From: Bacteroides gallinarum DSM 18171 = JCM 13658
GTDB lineage: Bacteria > Bacteroidota > Bacteroidia > Bacteroidales > Bacteroidaceae
Assembly (NCBI RefSeq): GCF_000374365.1
Contig: NZ_KB894134.1
Coordinates: forward strand, 29,739-93,738
Reading direction: 5' to 3'
DNA: 64,000 nucleotides
This document shows, one piece after another, positions 1 to 10,251 of this stretch. Positions within the stretch are counted from its first letter, which is position 1. Each line of letters begins with the position of its first letter. Under the pieces are notes generated by a model. That model was not told where the DNA came from. It was given only the letters and a program-made list of their open reading frames with translations, and did not search any database. Made by a program: the position numbers and the translations under genes.

Positions 1-36
1 ACAAAAAAGCCGCCCCAATCGCTGGGACGGCTTCCT
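1..36 (-). terminator. intrinsic terminator after rplQ
   Basis: On the minus strand a 10-bp stem (7-16 pairing with 24-33, one G-U pair) with a 7-nt loop is followed by a run of T, 24 nt past the rplQ stop codon. It has the form of a Rho-independent terminator and would close the alpha operon and with it the ribosomal supercluster. Confidence 0.85.
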
Positions 37-58
37 ATATATAAAAAGAATAGTTGAA

Positions 59-562
59 TTATTCAGCTTTTGCTTCTTCAGCAGCAGGAGTTTCGGCAAC
101 CGGTGCTGTTTCAGCAGCGGGAGCAGCTTCAGTAGTGGCAGCAGCCTTCTTTGAACGGCGGGTACGGGTAGCTTTCTTAGCAACTTTTTCCTTAGCCATG
201 TTCTCGTTGTAGTCAACGAGTTCGATGAAACACATTTCTGCGTTGTCACCCAAACGGTTACCGGTCTTGATGATACGGGTATAACCGCCCGGACGGTCTG
301 CAATCTTCACAGAGATTTCCTTGAACAACTCGGTTACAGCATACTTGTCTTGCAGATTGCTAAATACAACACGACGAGAGTTAGTCGTATCGTCTTTAGC
401 TTTTGTAATCAAAGGCTCAACGAATTTCTTCAAAGCTTTAGCCTTTGCAACGGTCGTAGTGATTCTTTTGTGCTTAATCAAAGAACACGCCATATTAGCC
501 AACATAGCGTTTCTATGAGAGGCAGTACGACCCAAATGGTTGAATTTCTTATTATGTCTCAT
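59..562 (-). CDS. rplQ: 50S ribosomal protein L17 (bL17)
   Basis: Large-subunit protein that sits near the peptide exit tunnel. The first 120 or so residues match the L17 family (start [20 protein letters not shown], then the [15 protein letters not shown] block). The protein is 167 residues against about 120-130 in E. coli; the extra part is a low-complexity C-terminal tail of basic residues followed by Ala/Glu/Pro repeats (about residues 125-167). The gene is last in the alpha operon, 3 nt after rpoA, which supports cotranscription. The tail is probably disordered; its role is unknown. Confidence 0.97.
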   Translation of the reverse strand: MRHNKKFNHLGRTASHRNAMLANMACSLIKHKRITTTVAKAKALKKFVEPLITKAKDDTTNSRRVVFSNLQDKYAVTELFKEISVKIADRPGGYTRIIKTGNRLGDNAEMCFIELVDYNENMAKEKVAKKATRTRRSKKAAATTEAAPAAETAPVAETPAAEEAKAE

Positions 563-565
563 TTT

Positions 566-1558
566 TTATTCTTTATCTAATTTATATTTAGAAATATCAG
601 TTCCAAACGACAGATTCAGACTTTCCAGCAAATCATCAAGCTCGGTAAGCGATTTCTTTCCGAAATTTCTGAATTTCAGCAAATCCGTCTTGTTGAACTG
701 TACCAAGTCGCCCAAAGTCTCTACATCGGCGGCCTTCAAACAGTTGAGGGCACGAACCGAGAGATCCATATCGACAAGCTTGGTCTTCAGCAACTGACGC
801 ATGTGCAATACTTCTTCATCAAACTCTTCATTGCCGTCTACATCGTTGCTTTCCAACGTAATCTTCTCGTCGGAGAAGAGCATGAAGTGATAAATCAGTA
901 TTTTTGCAGCTTCTTTCAGAGCTTCTTTCGGGTGAATGGAACCATCCGTAGTAATTTCAAGCACCAGTTTCTCGTAGTCTGTCTTCTGCTCAACACGGAA
1001 GTTCTCTACCTGGTACTTAACATTACGTATCGGAGTATAAATAGAATCGATAGGAATTACGTTCACGTCGGTGCAATATTCGCGGTTTTCGTCAGCAGGA
1101 ACATAACCACGACCTTTGTTGATCGTAATATCTATCTGCATAGTTGATTTTGAATCTAAATGACAAATAACTAATTCAGGATTTAACACTTCAAATCCAG
1201 TCAAATACTTACCTATGTCACCTGCTTTAAATTCACTTGAGTTCTCGACCGTGATGCTTACTTTCTCGCTCTCGAATTCTTCAACTACTTGCTTGAACCT
1301 CACTTGTTTCAGATTCAAGATAATGTTAGTAACATCCTCTTTTACTCCCGGAACACTGGAAAATTCATGCTCAACACCTTCTATCTTGATAGTGGTGATA
1401 GCAAAACCTTCCAATGAAGAAAGCAGGATGCGGCGCAGTGCATTACCCACGGTAATACCGAAACCGGGCTCCAACGGACGAAATTCGAACTTTCCGAATT
1501 TAGAGTCCGCTTCCAACATTAATACTTTATCAGGTTTTTGAAATGCTAATATCGCCAT
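566..1558 (-). CDS. rpoA: DNA-directed RNA polymerase subunit alpha
   Basis: Alpha dimerises to nucleate RNA polymerase assembly and its C-terminal domain binds UP elements and activators. The 330 residues cover the N-terminal dimerisation domain (with [14 protein letters not shown] near residues 38-51) and the C-terminal helix-hairpin-helix domain ([20 protein letters not shown] and [16 protein letters not shown], about 265-315). Length is normal. It lies between rpsD (11 nt upstream) and rplQ, the usual alpha-operon position. Confidence 0.98.
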   Translation of the reverse strand: MAILAFQKPDKVLMLEADSKFGKFEFRPLEPGFGITVGNALRRILLSSLEGFAITTIKIEGVEHEFSSVPGVKEDVTNIILNLKQVRFKQVVEEFESEKVSITVENSSEFKAGDIGKYLTGFEVLNPELVICHLDSKSTMQIDITINKGRGYVPADENREYCTDVNVIPIDSIYTPIRNVKYQVENFRVEQKTDYEKLVLEITTDGSIHPKEALKEAAKILIYHFMLFSDEKITLESNDVDGNEEFDEEVLHMRQLLKTKLVDMDLSVRALNCLKAADVETLGDLVQFNKTDLLKFRNFGKKSLTELDDLLESLNLSFGTDISKYKLDKE

Positions 1559-1569
1559 GAAATTAATTA

Positions 1570-2175
1570 TTATTTAGAATACAATTCTACAATCAAATGC
1601 TCTTTAATGTTTTCAGGAATGTCTGCTCTTTCAGGTACGTGCAACAACTTACCTACTTTAGCATTGTCATCCCATTCCAACCAAGGATATTTGCTGTGGT
1701 TAAAGCCTGCCAATGAGTTAGCGATAACTTCCAAAGATTTGGATTTTTCACGAACGCCAATTACCTGACCCGGTTTTACTGCATATGAAGGTATATTCAC
1801 TACCTCGCCGTCTACAGTAATATGCTTGTGACTAACCAACTGACGGGCAGCGGCACGAGTCGGAGCAATACCCAGACGGAATACTACATTGTCGAGGCGG
1901 CCTTCCAGTAATTGGAGAAGTACCTCACCCGTAATACCTTTAGCTGTAGCTGCTTTCTCAAACAGATTGCGGAATTGTTTTTCCAAAACTCCATAGGTGT
2001 ATTTGGCTTTCTGTTTCTCACGAAGTTGAACACCATATTCAGAAGTTTTTCTCTTTCTTGAATTACCGTGCTGTCCGGGAGGATAGTTCTTCTTTGACAA
2101 TACTTTATCTGCTCCAAAGATACCTTCACCGAATTTACGGGCTATTCTTGATTTTGGTCCAGTATATCTAGCCAT
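1570..2175 (-). CDS. rpsD: 30S ribosomal protein S4
   Basis: Primary 16S rRNA-binding protein that nucleates small-subunit assembly. At 201 residues it has the normal length, with the S4 RNA-binding domain at about residues 92-155 ([20 protein letters not shown], then [16 protein letters not shown]). The N-terminal region has no zinc-binding cysteines, so it is the C-minus form. A 115-nt gap separates it from rpsK upstream, longer than other gaps in the operon; I see no clear promoter or terminator in the gap. Confidence 0.98.
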   Translation of the reverse strand: MARYTGPKSRIARKFGEGIFGADKVLSKKNYPPGQHGNSRKRKTSEYGVQLREKQKAKYTYGVLEKQFRNLFEKAATAKGITGEVLLQLLEGRLDNVVFRLGIAPTRAAARQLVSHKHITVDGEVVNIPSYAVKPGQVIGVREKSKSLEVIANSLAGFNHSKYPWLEWDDNAKVGKLLHVPERADIPENIKEHLIVELYSK

Positions 2176-2290
2176 TTCTTTTTAAATATTTAATTGTTAT
2201 TCATGAACTTAATTTGTTGCAGCCGCGATTGCAGAGAAGAATTTACAATCCAATAACAATATCAAGTTTCATTTTTATTAAAGGTAAATC

Positions 2291-2680
2291 TTAAACTCTA
2301 CGTCTTTTCGGAGGACGACAACCATTATGTGGAAGCGGAGTCACATCGATAATTTCAGTGACTTCGATACCTGCACCGTGGATAGTTCTAATAGCAGACT
2401 CACGTCCGTTACCTGGACCTTTCACATATGCTTTTACCTTTCTCAAGCCAAGGTCGTATGCTACCTTAGCGCAGTCTTGAGCAGCCATTTGCGCTGCATA
2501 AGGAGTGTTCTTCTTAGAACCTCTAAATCCCATCTTTCCGGCAGAAGACCAAGAAATAATCTGACCTTCACTATTAGCCAGAGAAACAATAATGTTGTTG
2601 AAAGATGAATGAACATGCAACTGTCCATTAGCATCTACCTTTACATTTCTCTTTTTTGCTGCAACTGTTTTTTTTGCCAT
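2291..2680 (-). CDS. rpsK: 30S ribosomal protein S11
   Basis: Component of the 30S platform that contacts the mRNA exit path. The 129 residues contain the family core ([32 protein letters not shown]) and the conserved C-terminal end [11 protein letters not shown]. It follows rpsM by 11 nt in the usual S13-S11-S4-alpha order. Confidence 0.98.
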   Translation of the reverse strand: MAKKTVAAKKRNVKVDANGQLHVHSSFNNIIVSLANSEGQIISWSSAGKMGFRGSKKNTPYAAQMAAQDCAKVAYDLGLRKVKAYVKGPGNGRESAIRTIHGAGIEVTEIIDVTPLPHNGCRPPKRRRV

Positions 2681-2691
2681 ATCAACAATTA

Positions 2692-3072
2692 TTATTTAGT
2701 AGCTTTTTTCTTATTAGCAACGGTTTTCTTTCTTCCCTTACGAGTACGGGCGTTGTTCTTTGTACTCTGGCCTCTAACAGGAAGACCGATACGGTGACGT
2801 ACACCACGGTAGCAACCGATATCCATTAAACGCTTGATGTTCAATTGAACTTCAGAACGAAGATCACCTTCTACTTTATACTCTGCACCAATGATCTCAC
2901 GAATCTTGGCAGCCTGTTCATCCGTCCAGTCTTTTACTTTCAGGTCTTTATCTACACCTGCTTTATCCAAAATCTTTGCTGAACTACTACGACCTATTCC
3001 ATATACATAGGTCAACGCAACTTCACCTCTCTTGTTTTGAGGTAAATCGACACCAACTATTCTTATAGCCAT
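2692..3072 (-). CDS. rpsM: 30S ribosomal protein S13
   Basis: Head protein of the 30S subunit that bridges to L5 and contacts the P-site tRNA. The 126 residues show the typical start [20 protein letters not shown], the helix-turn-helix [11 protein letters not shown] and the basic tail [18 protein letters not shown]. First S-protein of the alpha operon, 34 nt after rpmJ. Confidence 0.98.
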   Translation of the reverse strand: MAIRIVGVDLPQNKRGEVALTYVYGIGRSSSAKILDKAGVDKDLKVKDWTDEQAAKIREIIGAEYKVEGDLRSEVQLNIKRLMDIGCYRGVRHRIGLPVRGQSTKNNARTRKGRKKTVANKKKATK

Positions 3073-3106
3073 ATACTAAATTATTTTTTTTGCAAAAATA
3101 ATAATA

Positions 3107-3223
3107 TTATCCTTGACGTTGTTTATACTTAGGATTTTTCTTGTTAATAACATACAAACGGCCATTACGTCTAACGATTTTACACTCTGGCGTACGTTTC
3201 TTTAAGGATGCTCTTACTTTCAT
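3107..3223 (-). CDS. rpmJ: 50S ribosomal protein L36 (bL36)
   Basis: A 38-codon gene between infA and rpsM. Translation from ATG at 3223 gives [15 protein letters not shown] and ends NPKYKQRQG, the conserved C-terminus of L36. Only one cysteine is present, so this is the zinc-free (C-minus) version rather than the CxxC...C...H form. The 9-nt gap to infA upstream and its position match the usual infA-rpmJ-rpsM order. Confidence 0.95.
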   Translation of the reverse strand: MKVRASLKKRTPECKIVRRNGRLYVINKKNPKYKQRQG

Positions 3224-3232
3224 ATCTTAATT

Positions 3233-3451
3233 TTATTTATATCTGAATACAATTCTTCCTTTCGATAAATCGTAAGGAGACATTTCAACTCTTACCTTAT
3301 CACCCGGCAGGATTTTGATGTAGTGCATCCGCATCTTACCGGAAATATGTGCAGTAATCTCATGTCCGTTTTCTAATTCAACACGAAACATTGCATTAGA
3401 CAATGCTTCAACTATAACTCCATCTTGTTCTATTGCAGATTGCTTTGCCAT
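3233..3451 (-). CDS. infA: translation initiation factor IF-1
   Basis: IF-1 binds the 30S A site during initiation. At 72 residues it has the exact family length and the S1-like OB fold, with the signatures [35 protein letters not shown] and the end [10 protein letters not shown]. It is 9 nt downstream of map in the same operon. Confidence 0.98.
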   Translation of the reverse strand: MAKQSAIEQDGVIVEALSNAMFRVELENGHEITAHISGKMRMHYIKILPGDKVRVEMSPYDLSKGRIVFRYK

Positions 3452-3460
3452 ATTAACTTC

Positions 3461-4261
3461 TTAAATTGCTTTATCTCCTAATACTTCTTCAATGAATTCG
3501 AATGACGACAATATATCGGCTTCACCGTTTCTAACCGCTATGGTATGTTCAAAATGAGCAGCGCATTTACGGTCTTTGGTTCTAACCGTCCAGCCGTCGC
3601 GTTCCATTACTATCTGTCGGTTGCCTAAAGTAATCATCGGCTCGATTGCAATGCACACCCCCTGCTTCAACATCGTTCCGTAACCACGTTTACCGTAATT
3701 GGGAACCTGCGGGTCTTCATGCATCTCCTTACCGATACCATGACCGACAAACTCGCGCACTACTCCATAAGAATTAGACTCACAATGTTGTTGTATAGCA
3801 TATCCTATATCACCCAACCGTTTGCCTTGGACTGCATTCTGTATTCCTATGTATAATGCTTCTTTAGTAACTTTCAGTAATTTGCGAACTTCCTCGTCAA
3901 CTTCACCTACACAAAACGTATAAGCCGAATCGCCACAAAAGCCGTTCATGTATGTACCGCAATCAACCGAAACGATATCTCCTTCTTTCAGTACTACATC
4001 ATCACCCGGGATACCGTGTACAACCTGTTCGTTTACAGAGGTACAGATCGAAGCCGGAAACGGATTACCGTATTGGTTGGGAAATCCCTTAAAAGTAGGA
4101 ACAGCGCCATTATCTCTAATAAACTCTTCGGCTACTCTATCCAACTCCTTTGTAGTAACTCCCGGCTTTATAATCTTAGCTATCTCAGCCAACGTTTTTC
4201 CTACAAGCAAATTACTCTTACGGAGCAGTTCTATCTCATCTTCAGTCTTAAGAAATATCAT
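3461..4261 (-). CDS. map: type I methionine aminopeptidase
   Basis: Removes the N-terminal Met from nascent proteins. All five metal ligands of the pita-bread fold are visible: Asp in SVDCGT, Asp in GFCGDSAY, His in EFVGHGIG, Glu in AIEPMI and Glu in HFEHTIAV. The 266 residues are typical of the short type I enzyme without an N-terminal extension. It lies 13 nt after secY, where many other bacteria have adk. Confidence 0.97.
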   Translation of the reverse strand: MIFLKTEDEIELLRKSNLLVGKTLAEIAKIIKPGVTTKELDRVAEEFIRDNGAVPTFKGFPNQYGNPFPASICTSVNEQVVHGIPGDDVVLKEGDIVSVDCGTYMNGFCGDSAYTFCVGEVDEEVRKLLKVTKEALYIGIQNAVQGKRLGDIGYAIQQHCESNSYGVVREFVGHGIGKEMHEDPQVPNYGKRGYGTMLKQGVCIAIEPMITLGNRQIVMERDGWTVRTKDRKCAAHFEHTIAVRNGEADILSSFEFIEEVLGDKAI

Positions 4262-4274
4262 TCTTCAAATAAGA

Positions 4275-5618
4275 TTAATACGCAGCTACTGTACCGCTAC
4301 GGCCTTTAATACGCCCGGATTTCAGCAAACCGTCATAGTGTCTCATCAACAAATGACTTTCAACCTGCTGGAGAGTATCGAGGACCACACCTACAAGAAT
4401 TAACAAAGACGTACCACCGAAGAATTGAGCAAACTCGGCCTTTACACCGAATATACCGGCAAATGCCGGCATAATAGCCACCAAAGCCAAGAAGAAAGAA
4501 CCCGGCAGAGTAATACGTGACATAATCACGTCAATGTACTCAGCGGTTTGCTTTCCCGGTTTGATACCCGGAATGAAGCCGTTATTTCTCTTCATATCTT
4601 CAGCCATCTGAGTCGGGTTAATGGTAATCGCAGTATAGAAATACGTAAACAGTATAATCAATACCGCAAAAATCAAATTATACCAAAAGCTTGTATGATC
4701 AGTTAACGCATGTATGAAACCGCTCGCATTATTTACATTCGAAAATCCTACGAGAGTAATAGGAATAAACATGATTGCCTGAGCAAAGATGATAGGCATC
4801 ACGTTAGCTGCATTTACTTTCAAAGGAATGTACTGTCTTGCACCGCCGTACTGCTTGTTACCAACAATTTTCTTTGCATATTGAACAGGAATTTTTCTTG
4901 TACCCTGCACCAGAAGAATGGCAAATGCAATCACAAGCAACAAAACTACGAGTTCAATCAGGAACATTACCAAACCACCGGTCTTATCGGTCATACGGGA
5001 AATCAATTCCTGGAATAAGGACTGCGGCAAACGGGCAATAATACCCACCATAATAATCAAGGAGATACCATTACCGATTCCTTTGTCTGTAATTCTCTCA
5101 CCAAGCCACAAAATAAACATACTTCCAGCCGCCAATATAATGGTAGAAGTAAGCATAAACAGAGTCCAATCTAATGAAGCATTTAAGGAAGGACCAGCCT
5201 GCATTTTAAGATTGAGCAAATAAGAAGGAGCCTGAACCAAAAGAATAATAATCGTTAAGTAACGAGTATACTGATTCATTTTTCTTCTGCCACTCTCACC
5301 TTCGCGCTGCAATTTCTGGAAATACGGTACCGCAATACCCAGCAACTGAATTACAATGGAAGCGGAGATATAAGGCATGATACCCAATGCAAAAATGGAT
5401 GCATTAGAGAATGCTCCTCCAGAAAACATGTTTAACAAGGCTAAAAGACCCTCGCTTGTTTGTTGATGCAATTGTGTCAGCATCGACGGATTGATACCCG
5501 GCAATACAACATACGAACCGAAACGGTAAATTGCCACAAACAATATGGTAATGAGGATCCGTTGTCTCAGATCCTCAATTTTCCATATATTCTTTAATGT
5601 TTCAATAGCTTTTCTCAT
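4275..5618 (-). CDS. secY: preprotein translocase subunit SecY
   Basis: Channel subunit of the SecYEG translocon in the inner membrane. The 447 residues hold ten hydrophobic segments and the SecY signature blocks (GSYVVLPGINPS near 32-43, ALGIMPYISASIVIQLL near 77-93, LGERITDKGIGNGISLII near 170-187). The gene is 4 nt after rplO, as in spc operons. Its partner SecE is encoded at 29.9 kb in the same window. Confidence 0.98.
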   Translation of the reverse strand: MRKAIETLKNIWKIEDLRQRILITILFVAIYRFGSYVVLPGINPSMLTQLHQQTSEGLLALLNMFSGGAFSNASIFALGIMPYISASIVIQLLGIAVPYFQKLQREGESGRRKMNQYTRYLTIIILLVQAPSYLLNLKMQAGPSLNASLDWTLFMLTSTIILAAGSMFILWLGERITDKGIGNGISLIIMVGIIARLPQSLFQELISRMTDKTGGLVMFLIELVVLLLVIAFAILLVQGTRKIPVQYAKKIVGNKQYGGARQYIPLKVNAANVMPIIFAQAIMFIPITLVGFSNVNNASGFIHALTDHTSFWYNLIFAVLIILFTYFYTAITINPTQMAEDMKRNNGFIPGIKPGKQTAEYIDVIMSRITLPGSFFLALVAIMPAFAGIFGVKAEFAQFFGGTSLLILVGVVLDTLQQVESHLLMRHYDGLLKSGRIKGRSGTVAAY

Positions 5619-5622
5619 CGAA

Positions 5623-6069
5623 TTAGAGTTTTACTACTTGTCCACCAGCAGCTTCGATGGCAGCAACAGCAGTCTTGGAGAATGCATGTGCTTGTACATC
5701 CAACTTAGCAGTCAAAGTTCCGTTACCTAATACTTTTACCAACTGGCTTGAAGAGATGAAACCAGCAGCGATAAAGTCATTGATACCTACAGTCTGCAGA
5801 TTCTTAGCTTCAGCCAGTTTCTGAATCGTATCCAAGTTGATGGCCTTATACTCTACACGGTTGATATTTTTAAAGCCAAACTTAGGAACACGACGTTGAA
5901 GAGGCATCTGACCACCTTCAAAACCGATTTTCTTAGAGTATCCAGACCTTGATTTAGCTCCTTTATGACCTCTGGTAGAAGTACCTCCCAAGCCCGAACC
6001 CGGACCGCGTCCGATTCTCTTTCTTGTTTTAGTAGCCCCCTCTGCAGGTTTTAAATTACTTAAGTTCAT
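5623..6069 (-). CDS. rplO: 50S ribosomal protein L15
   Basis: Late-assembly protein of the large subunit. The 148 residues have the glycine/arginine-rich N-terminal extension (KRIGRGPGSGLGGTSTRGHK) and the KFGFKNINRVEYKAINLD block of bacterial uL15. It sits between rpmD and secY. Confidence 0.98.
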   Translation of the reverse strand: MNLSNLKPAEGATKTRKRIGRGPGSGLGGTSTRGHKGAKSRSGYSKKIGFEGGQMPLQRRVPKFGFKNINRVEYKAINLDTIQKLAEAKNLQTVGINDFIAAGFISSSQLVKVLGNGTLTAKLDVQAHAFSKTAVAAIEAAGGQVVKL

Positions 6070-6099
6070 ATTGTAATTCGTTTTATATTCAACAAATAA

Positions 6100-6276
6100 T
6101 TACTTAACAATGGTAACCAAGTGTTTAACCTTATCCACCATTCCAAGAATTGAAGGAGTGCATTCGTGTTCAACCACACGATTCAGCTTATGAAGTCCCA
6201 GTGCATCGAGAGTTCTTTTCTGATCAGCCGGAGCACCAATTCTACTTTTAACTTGTTTAATCTTTATAGTCGACAT
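6100..6276 (-). CDS. rpmD: 50S ribosomal protein L30
   Basis: A 58-codon gene between rpsE and rplO. Reading from ATG at 6276 gives MSTIKIKQVKSRIGAPADQK and ends MVDKVKHLVTIVK, the beta-alpha-beta fold of uL30 with the usual SRIG and L-L-HK blocks. The 11-nt gap to rpsE and the spc-operon position support it. Confidence 0.95.
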   Translation of the reverse strand: MSTIKIKQVKSRIGAPADQKRTLDALGLHKLNRVVEHECTPSILGMVDKVKHLVTIVK

Positions 6277-6287
6277 ATTCTTCCTCC

Positions 6288-6806
6288 TTATCCTCTAAAT
6301 ACTTTTTCCATACTAACTCCTCTGTTCTGGGCAACCATACGGGCATCACGCATTTCGCTCAATGCCAAGATAGTAGCTTTCACCAGGTTGTGCGGGTTGG
6401 AAGAACCTTTTGACTTAGCCAAAACGTCCGTTACACCGACACTTTCAAGCACTGCACGCATTGCACCACCTGCCACAACACCAGTACCGTGAGAAGCCGG
6501 CTTGATGAATACTTCAGCACCGCCAAACTTAGCAGACTGTTCGTGAGGAACCGTGCCTTTCAAAACAGGCACTCTCGTCAGGTTTTTCTTTGCAGCTTCA
6601 ACACCTTTAGCAATAGCTGCAGTTACTTCACCGGCTTTACCAAGTCCCCAGCCGATGATACCTTCTTCATTTCCTACTACCACAATAGCAGAGAAACTAA
6701 AAGTTCTACCACCTATGGTTACCTTAGTCACACGATTAATAGCAACCAGTCTGTCTTTCAGTTCTATATCGTTTGTAATTTTAACTCTATTATTAAGTCC
6801 TGCCAT
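6288..6806 (-). CDS. rpsE: 30S ribosomal protein S5
   Basis: Small-subunit protein involved in decoding fidelity. It has the S5 double-stranded-RNA-binding-like N-terminal domain ([20 protein letters not shown]) and C-terminal domain ([20 protein letters not shown]). Length 172 is normal. The loop linked to spectinomycin resistance (near TKVTIGGR) looks ordinary. Confidence 0.98.
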   Translation of the reverse strand: MAGLNNRVKITNDIELKDRLVAINRVTKVTIGGRTFSFSAIVVVGNEEGIIGWGLGKAGEVTAAIAKGVEAAKKNLTRVPVLKGTVPHEQSAKFGGAEVFIKPASHGTGVVAGGAMRAVLESVGVTDVLAKSKGSSNPHNLVKATILALSEMRDARMVAQNRGVSMEKVFRG

Positions 6807-6811
6807 AATGA

Positions 6812-7156
6812 TTAAAATTTAAGTCCACCGTTACGAGCAGCATCAGCCACCTCTTTTACTCTCCCATGATACAAGTAACCATTACGGTCGAAAACAACAG
6901 TAGTTATACCTGCTTCCTGAGCTTTCTTAGCAATCAGTTCACCTACCTTAGCAGCTTGCTCTTTCTTAGGCATCTTTTCAGTCATGCCCAAAGAAGAAGC
7001 GGCAGCTAAAGTCTTACCGGACAAATCGTCGATAATCTGAACATAAATCTGCTTGTTACTTCTAAACACACTCATACGCGGACATTCAGCTGTACCTGAA
7101 ATCTTATTGCGTACTCTATATTTAATCTTAATACGTCTTTCTATTTTTGTTGTCAT
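6812..7156 (-). CDS. rplR: 50S ribosomal protein L18
   Basis: Binds 5S rRNA with L5 and L25. The 114 residues contain the core [16 protein letters not shown] and the C-terminal [20 protein letters not shown]. It is 5 nt ahead of rpsE and 20 nt after rplF. Confidence 0.98.
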   Translation of the reverse strand: MTTKIERRIKIKYRVRNKISGTAECPRMSVFRSNKQIYVQIIDDLSGKTLAAASSLGMTEKMPKKEQAAKVGELIAKKAQEAGITTVVFDRNGYLYHGRVKEVADAARNGGLKF

Positions 7157-7176
7157 AATACTATCAATTTAAATGA

Positions 7177-7746
7177 TTATTTAGCACCGGCCGATTTACC
7201 AGACTTTCTACGAATTTCTTCGCCAACAAACTTAATACCTTTACCTTTATACGGTTCAGGCTTACGGAAAGAACGTATTTTAGAGCAAACTTGACCGAGC
7301 AACTGCTTGTCGCAAGACTCCAAAATGATAAGAGGATTCTTATTTCTCTCAGACTTGGTTTCCACCTTGATTTCAGCAGGCAACTGAATAAAGATGCTGT
7401 GTGTATAACCCAAGTTCAATTCAATAATATTACCTTGATTGGAGGCACGGTAACCTACGCCGACAAGCTCCAATTCTTTCTTATATCCTTCTGATACACC
7501 AACAACCATGTTGTGAACCAATGAACGGTACAGGCCGTGAAACGCATGTTTCTGCTTCGGATTATCGAGCATTGCACTTTCATTCTCTGCCAAAACGACA
7601 TGACCTTCTTCGATGGCAACATTGATAGCAGGATTTACATATTGGCTCATTTCGCCTTTGGGCCCCTTTACGGTAACCACATTATCCTTAAGAGTAACCG
7701 TTACTCCAGCGGGAATACTAATGGGTAATTTTCCTATTCTTGACAT
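7177..7746 (-). CDS. rplF: 50S ribosomal protein L6
   Basis: Large-subunit protein near the factor-binding centre. It has two repeats of the L6 fold and the C-terminal signature EPYKGKGIKFVGEEIRRKSG. Length 189 is slightly above the usual 177-180. Confidence 0.98.
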   Translation of the reverse strand: MSRIGKLPISIPAGVTVTLKDNVVTVKGPKGEMSQYVNPAINVAIEEGHVVLAENESAMLDNPKQKHAFHGLYRSLVHNMVVGVSEGYKKELELVGVGYRASNQGNIIELNLGYTHSIFIQLPAEIKVETKSERNKNPLIILESCDKQLLGQVCSKIRSFRKPEPYKGKGIKFVGEEIRRKSGKSAGAK

Positions 7747-7761
7747 TGCTTATTCCTCCTA

Positions 7762-8157
7762 TTAATATACATAACACAAAACTTCACCACCGATTTTCAA
7801 ATCAGCGGCTTCTTTGTTGGTCATTACACCTTTGGAAGTAGATATTATAGCAATACCCAAACCATTAATAACTCGCGGCATATCTTTGTAACCGGTATAT
7901 TTACGCATACCCGGAGAAGAAATTCTTTCCAGTTTCTTGATAGCGTTAACTTTGTTTACCGGGTCATACTTCAAGGCAACCTTAATAGTACCTTGAGGAC
8001 CATCTTCTACAAACTTGTAATTAAGGATGTAGCCTTTCTCAAAAAGAATCTTAGTGATTTCTTTTTTCAAGTTTGAAGCGGGAACTTCAACCACTCTGTG
8101 CTTTGCTTGAATAGCGTTCCGCAACCTCGTCAAATAATCTGCTATTGGATCAGTCAT
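7762..8157 (-). CDS. rpsH: 30S ribosomal protein S8
   Basis: Central-domain 16S rRNA binder; in E. coli it also represses spc translation. The 131 residues start MTDPIADYLTRLRNA and carry the conserved C-terminal block ISTSKGVMTNKEA, with the final GEVLCYVY. It lies between rpsN and rplF. Confidence 0.98.
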   Translation of the reverse strand: MTDPIADYLTRLRNAIQAKHRVVEVPASNLKKEITKILFEKGYILNYKFVEDGPQGTIKVALKYDPVNKVNAIKKLERISSPGMRKYTGYKDMPRVINGLGIAIISTSKGVMTNKEAADLKIGGEVLCYVY

Positions 8158-8212
8158 ATAAAAATAAATTAAATTAATCAGGACTGCCCTGACAATATTT
8201 AAAAAACAAAAA

Positions 8213-8512
8213 TTACCAGCTTGCTTTCTTTACACCTGGAATAAGACCGTTGGATGCCATCTCACGGAACTGGATTCTGGAGATACCGAATTGACGGATA
8301 TATCCTTTAGGACGACCTGTCAACTTACAACGATTATGCATACGAATCGGATTAGAATTCTTAGGCAACTCCTGCAATTTCTGTGCAGCTTCAAAAGCTT
8401 CGGCAGGGTCGCCTGTTCTAACGATTTGCTTCAATGCAGCTCTTTTCTCGGCATACTTGGCTACTAATTTGGCACGTCTTACTTCACGTGCTTTCATTGA
8501 TTCCTTTGCCAT
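8213..8512 (-). CDS. rpsN: 30S ribosomal protein S14
   Basis: Head protein of the 30S subunit. The 99-residue length and single cysteine show the long zinc-free form. The conserved C-terminal block [20 protein letters not shown] is present. It is 4 nt after rplE. Confidence 0.98.
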   Translation of the reverse strand: MAKESMKAREVRRAKLVAKYAEKRAALKQIVRTGDPAEAFEAAQKLQELPKNSNPIRMHNRCKLTGRPKGYIRQFGISRIQFREMASNGLIPGVKKASW

Positions 8513-8516
8513 ATTA

Positions 8517-9074
8517 TCAATCTTTTTTAGCGTTCTTAAACGGTAAACCGAATTCTTTCAACAAGGCATAACCTTCCTCATCTGTTTTCGCAGAGGTTAC
8601 AAAGGTAATATTCATTCCGAGAATTCTGGTAATACTATCGATATTAATTTCAGGGAAAATGATTTGCTCCTGAATACCAAGGGTATAATTTCCTTTACCA
8701 TCGAATTTACTTTCGATACCTTTGAAGTCGCGAATACGCGGCAGAGCTACACGAACCAACTTTTCAAGGAATTCGTACATTCTCTCGCGGCGTAAAGTTA
8801 CCATAACACCAATCGGCATTTTCTTACGCAACTTAAAGTTAGCGATATCTTTACGAGAAATGGTTGCAACGGCTTTCTGGCCGGTAATAGCAGTCATCTC
8901 ATTAATTGCCACTTCGATAATCTTCTTATCAGCAACGGCCATACCTAACCCCTGATTGATAACAATCTTCTTAAGTACGGGTACCTGCATTGAAGAAGAA
9001 TACTGGAACTGTGATTTCAATGCAGGCGCAATACGCTCTGCATATTCTTTCTTAAGGCTAGCAGTATTACTCAT
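8517..9074 (-). CDS. rplE: 50S ribosomal protein L5
   Basis: 5S rRNA-binding protein of the central protuberance. The 185 residues include [16 protein letters not shown], the [20 protein letters not shown] block and the C-terminal end of the family. The start codon overlaps the rplX stop by one base, which suggests translational coupling. Confidence 0.98.
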   Translation of the reverse strand: MSNTASLKKEYAERIAPALKSQFQYSSSMQVPVLKKIVINQGLGMAVADKKIIEVAINEMTAITGQKAVATISRKDIANFKLRKKMPIGVMVTLRRERMYEFLEKLVRVALPRIRDFKGIESKFDGKGNYTLGIQEQIIFPEINIDSITRILGMNITFVTSAKTDEEGYALLKEFGLPFKNAKKD

Positions 9075-9394
9075 TACTTAATCTCCTCTCCTGATTTTTT
9101 AGAATAACGCACTAAAGTGCCGTCAGCACTTAATTTTCTACCAACACGCGTTGCTTTGCCAGTTTTTGGGTCAACCGGGTTCAAGTTTGAAATGTGGATA
9201 GAAGCTTCCTGCTTCACGATACCACCTTGCGGGTTCTTTGCATTCGGTTTTGTGCTCTTAGACACCATGTTGATACCCTCAACGATTGCACGTTTTTTAT
9301 CAACAAGAACCTTCAATACACGACCAGTCTTACCTTTGTCTTCACCAGAATTTACGTAAACTGTATCGCCTTTTTTAATATGTAATTTACTCAT
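9074..9394 (-). CDS. rplX: 50S ribosomal protein L24
   Basis: Assembly-initiating protein near the tunnel exit. The 106 residues begin with the KOW motif ([20 protein letters not shown]) and contain [12 protein letters not shown]. It sits between rplN and rplE. Confidence 0.98.
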   Translation of the reverse strand: MSKLHIKKGDTVYVNSGEDKGKTGRVLKVLVDKKRAIVEGINMVSKSTKPNAKNPQGGIVKQEASIHISNLNPVDPKTGKATRVGRKLSADGTLVRYSKKSGEEIK

Positions 9395-9414
9395 TACTTA
9401 AATCTTTTACAAAA

Positions 9415-9780
9415 TTAAAGTACTTCAGGAGCGAGTGACACGACTTTCATGTTAGCAGCACGAAGTTCACGAGCTACCGGACCGAAAATACGACTACCTC
9501 TAATTTCACCTGCATTGTTCAGCAACACGCAAGCATTATCATCAAAACGTATATAAGAGCCGTCAGCACGACGGATTTCTTTCTTAGTACGTACAATCAA
9601 AGCCTTAGACACTGCACCTTTTTTAATATCACTTGAAGGGATAACGCTCTTTACAGAAACGACAATCACGTCCCCTACTGAAGCATAGCGACGACCTGTA
9701 CCCCCTAAAACGCGGATACAAAGAGCCTCTTTTGCCCCACTATTATCACATACTGTAAGTCTGGATTCTACTTGTATCAT
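9415..9780 (-). CDS. rplN: 50S ribosomal protein L14
   Basis: Large-subunit interface protein. The 121 residues start [20 protein letters not shown] and end in the family motif [19 protein letters not shown]. Its start overlaps the rpsQ end by 4 nt. Confidence 0.98.
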   Translation of the reverse strand: MIQVESRLTVCDNSGAKEALCIRVLGGTGRRYASVGDVIVVSVKSVIPSSDIKKGAVSKALIVRTKKEIRRADGSYIRFDDNACVLLNNAGEIRGSRIFGPVARELRAANMKVVSLAPEVL

Positions 9781-10052
9781 AATTTCTTAGCTCTTTCAAT
9801 TATTTCTACCAATCTCCATCTCTTAGTCTTGCTCAAAGGACGAGTTTCCATGATGTGTACAGTATCGCCGATATTGCACTCATTCTTTTCATCATGAGCA
9901 TGGTATTTCTTCGTCTTACTAACGAACTTACCATATATGGGGTGTTTCTCCTTAAATTTAGCTGCAACGGTAATGGTCTTATCCATCTTATTGCTCAGCA
10001 CAACCCCGGTTCTTTCTTTTCTTAAATTTCTTGCTTCCATCAAGCTCATCAT
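9777..10052 (-). CDS. rpsQ: 30S ribosomal protein S17
   Basis: Primary 16S rRNA-binding protein with an OB fold. The core [20 protein letters not shown] and the block [11 protein letters not shown] identify it. Two starts are possible: ATG at 10052, overlapping the rpmC stop in an ATGA arrangement (chosen, 91 residues), or ATG at 10040, which gives [12 protein letters not shown] and aligns better with the family N-terminus. The function is certain; the start is not. Confidence 0.93.
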   Translation of the reverse strand: MMSLMEARNLRKERTGVVLSNKMDKTITVAAKFKEKHPIYGKFVSKTKKYHAHDEKNECNIGDTVHIMETRPLSKTKRWRLVEIIERAKKL

Positions 10053-10246
10053 TTATTGTTAAGTTCTCTTTGGCGTAATTCCGTTTTCATACGCGCAATA
10101 GTCCTGCGTAATTGTTTGATTTGAGCAGGATTATCCAAAGGAGAAATAGAATGATTTAAAACCATTTGGCTATAATTAGCCATTTCTGCTTCTACTCTCT
10201 CTACCAAGTCATTGGTAGTCATTTCTTTAATTTCTGCAATTTTCAT
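10049..10246 (-). CDS. rpmC: 50S ribosomal protein L29
   Basis: Two-helix protein at the tunnel exit that helps bind SRP and trigger factor. The 65 residues start [20 protein letters not shown] and carry [19 protein letters not shown]. It overlaps rpsQ by 4 nt and is 5 nt after rplP. Confidence 0.97.
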   Translation of the reverse strand: MKIAEIKEMTTNDLVERVEAEMANYSQMVLNHSISPLDNPAQIKQLRRTIARMKTELRQRELNNK

Positions 10247-10251
10247 ACTTC

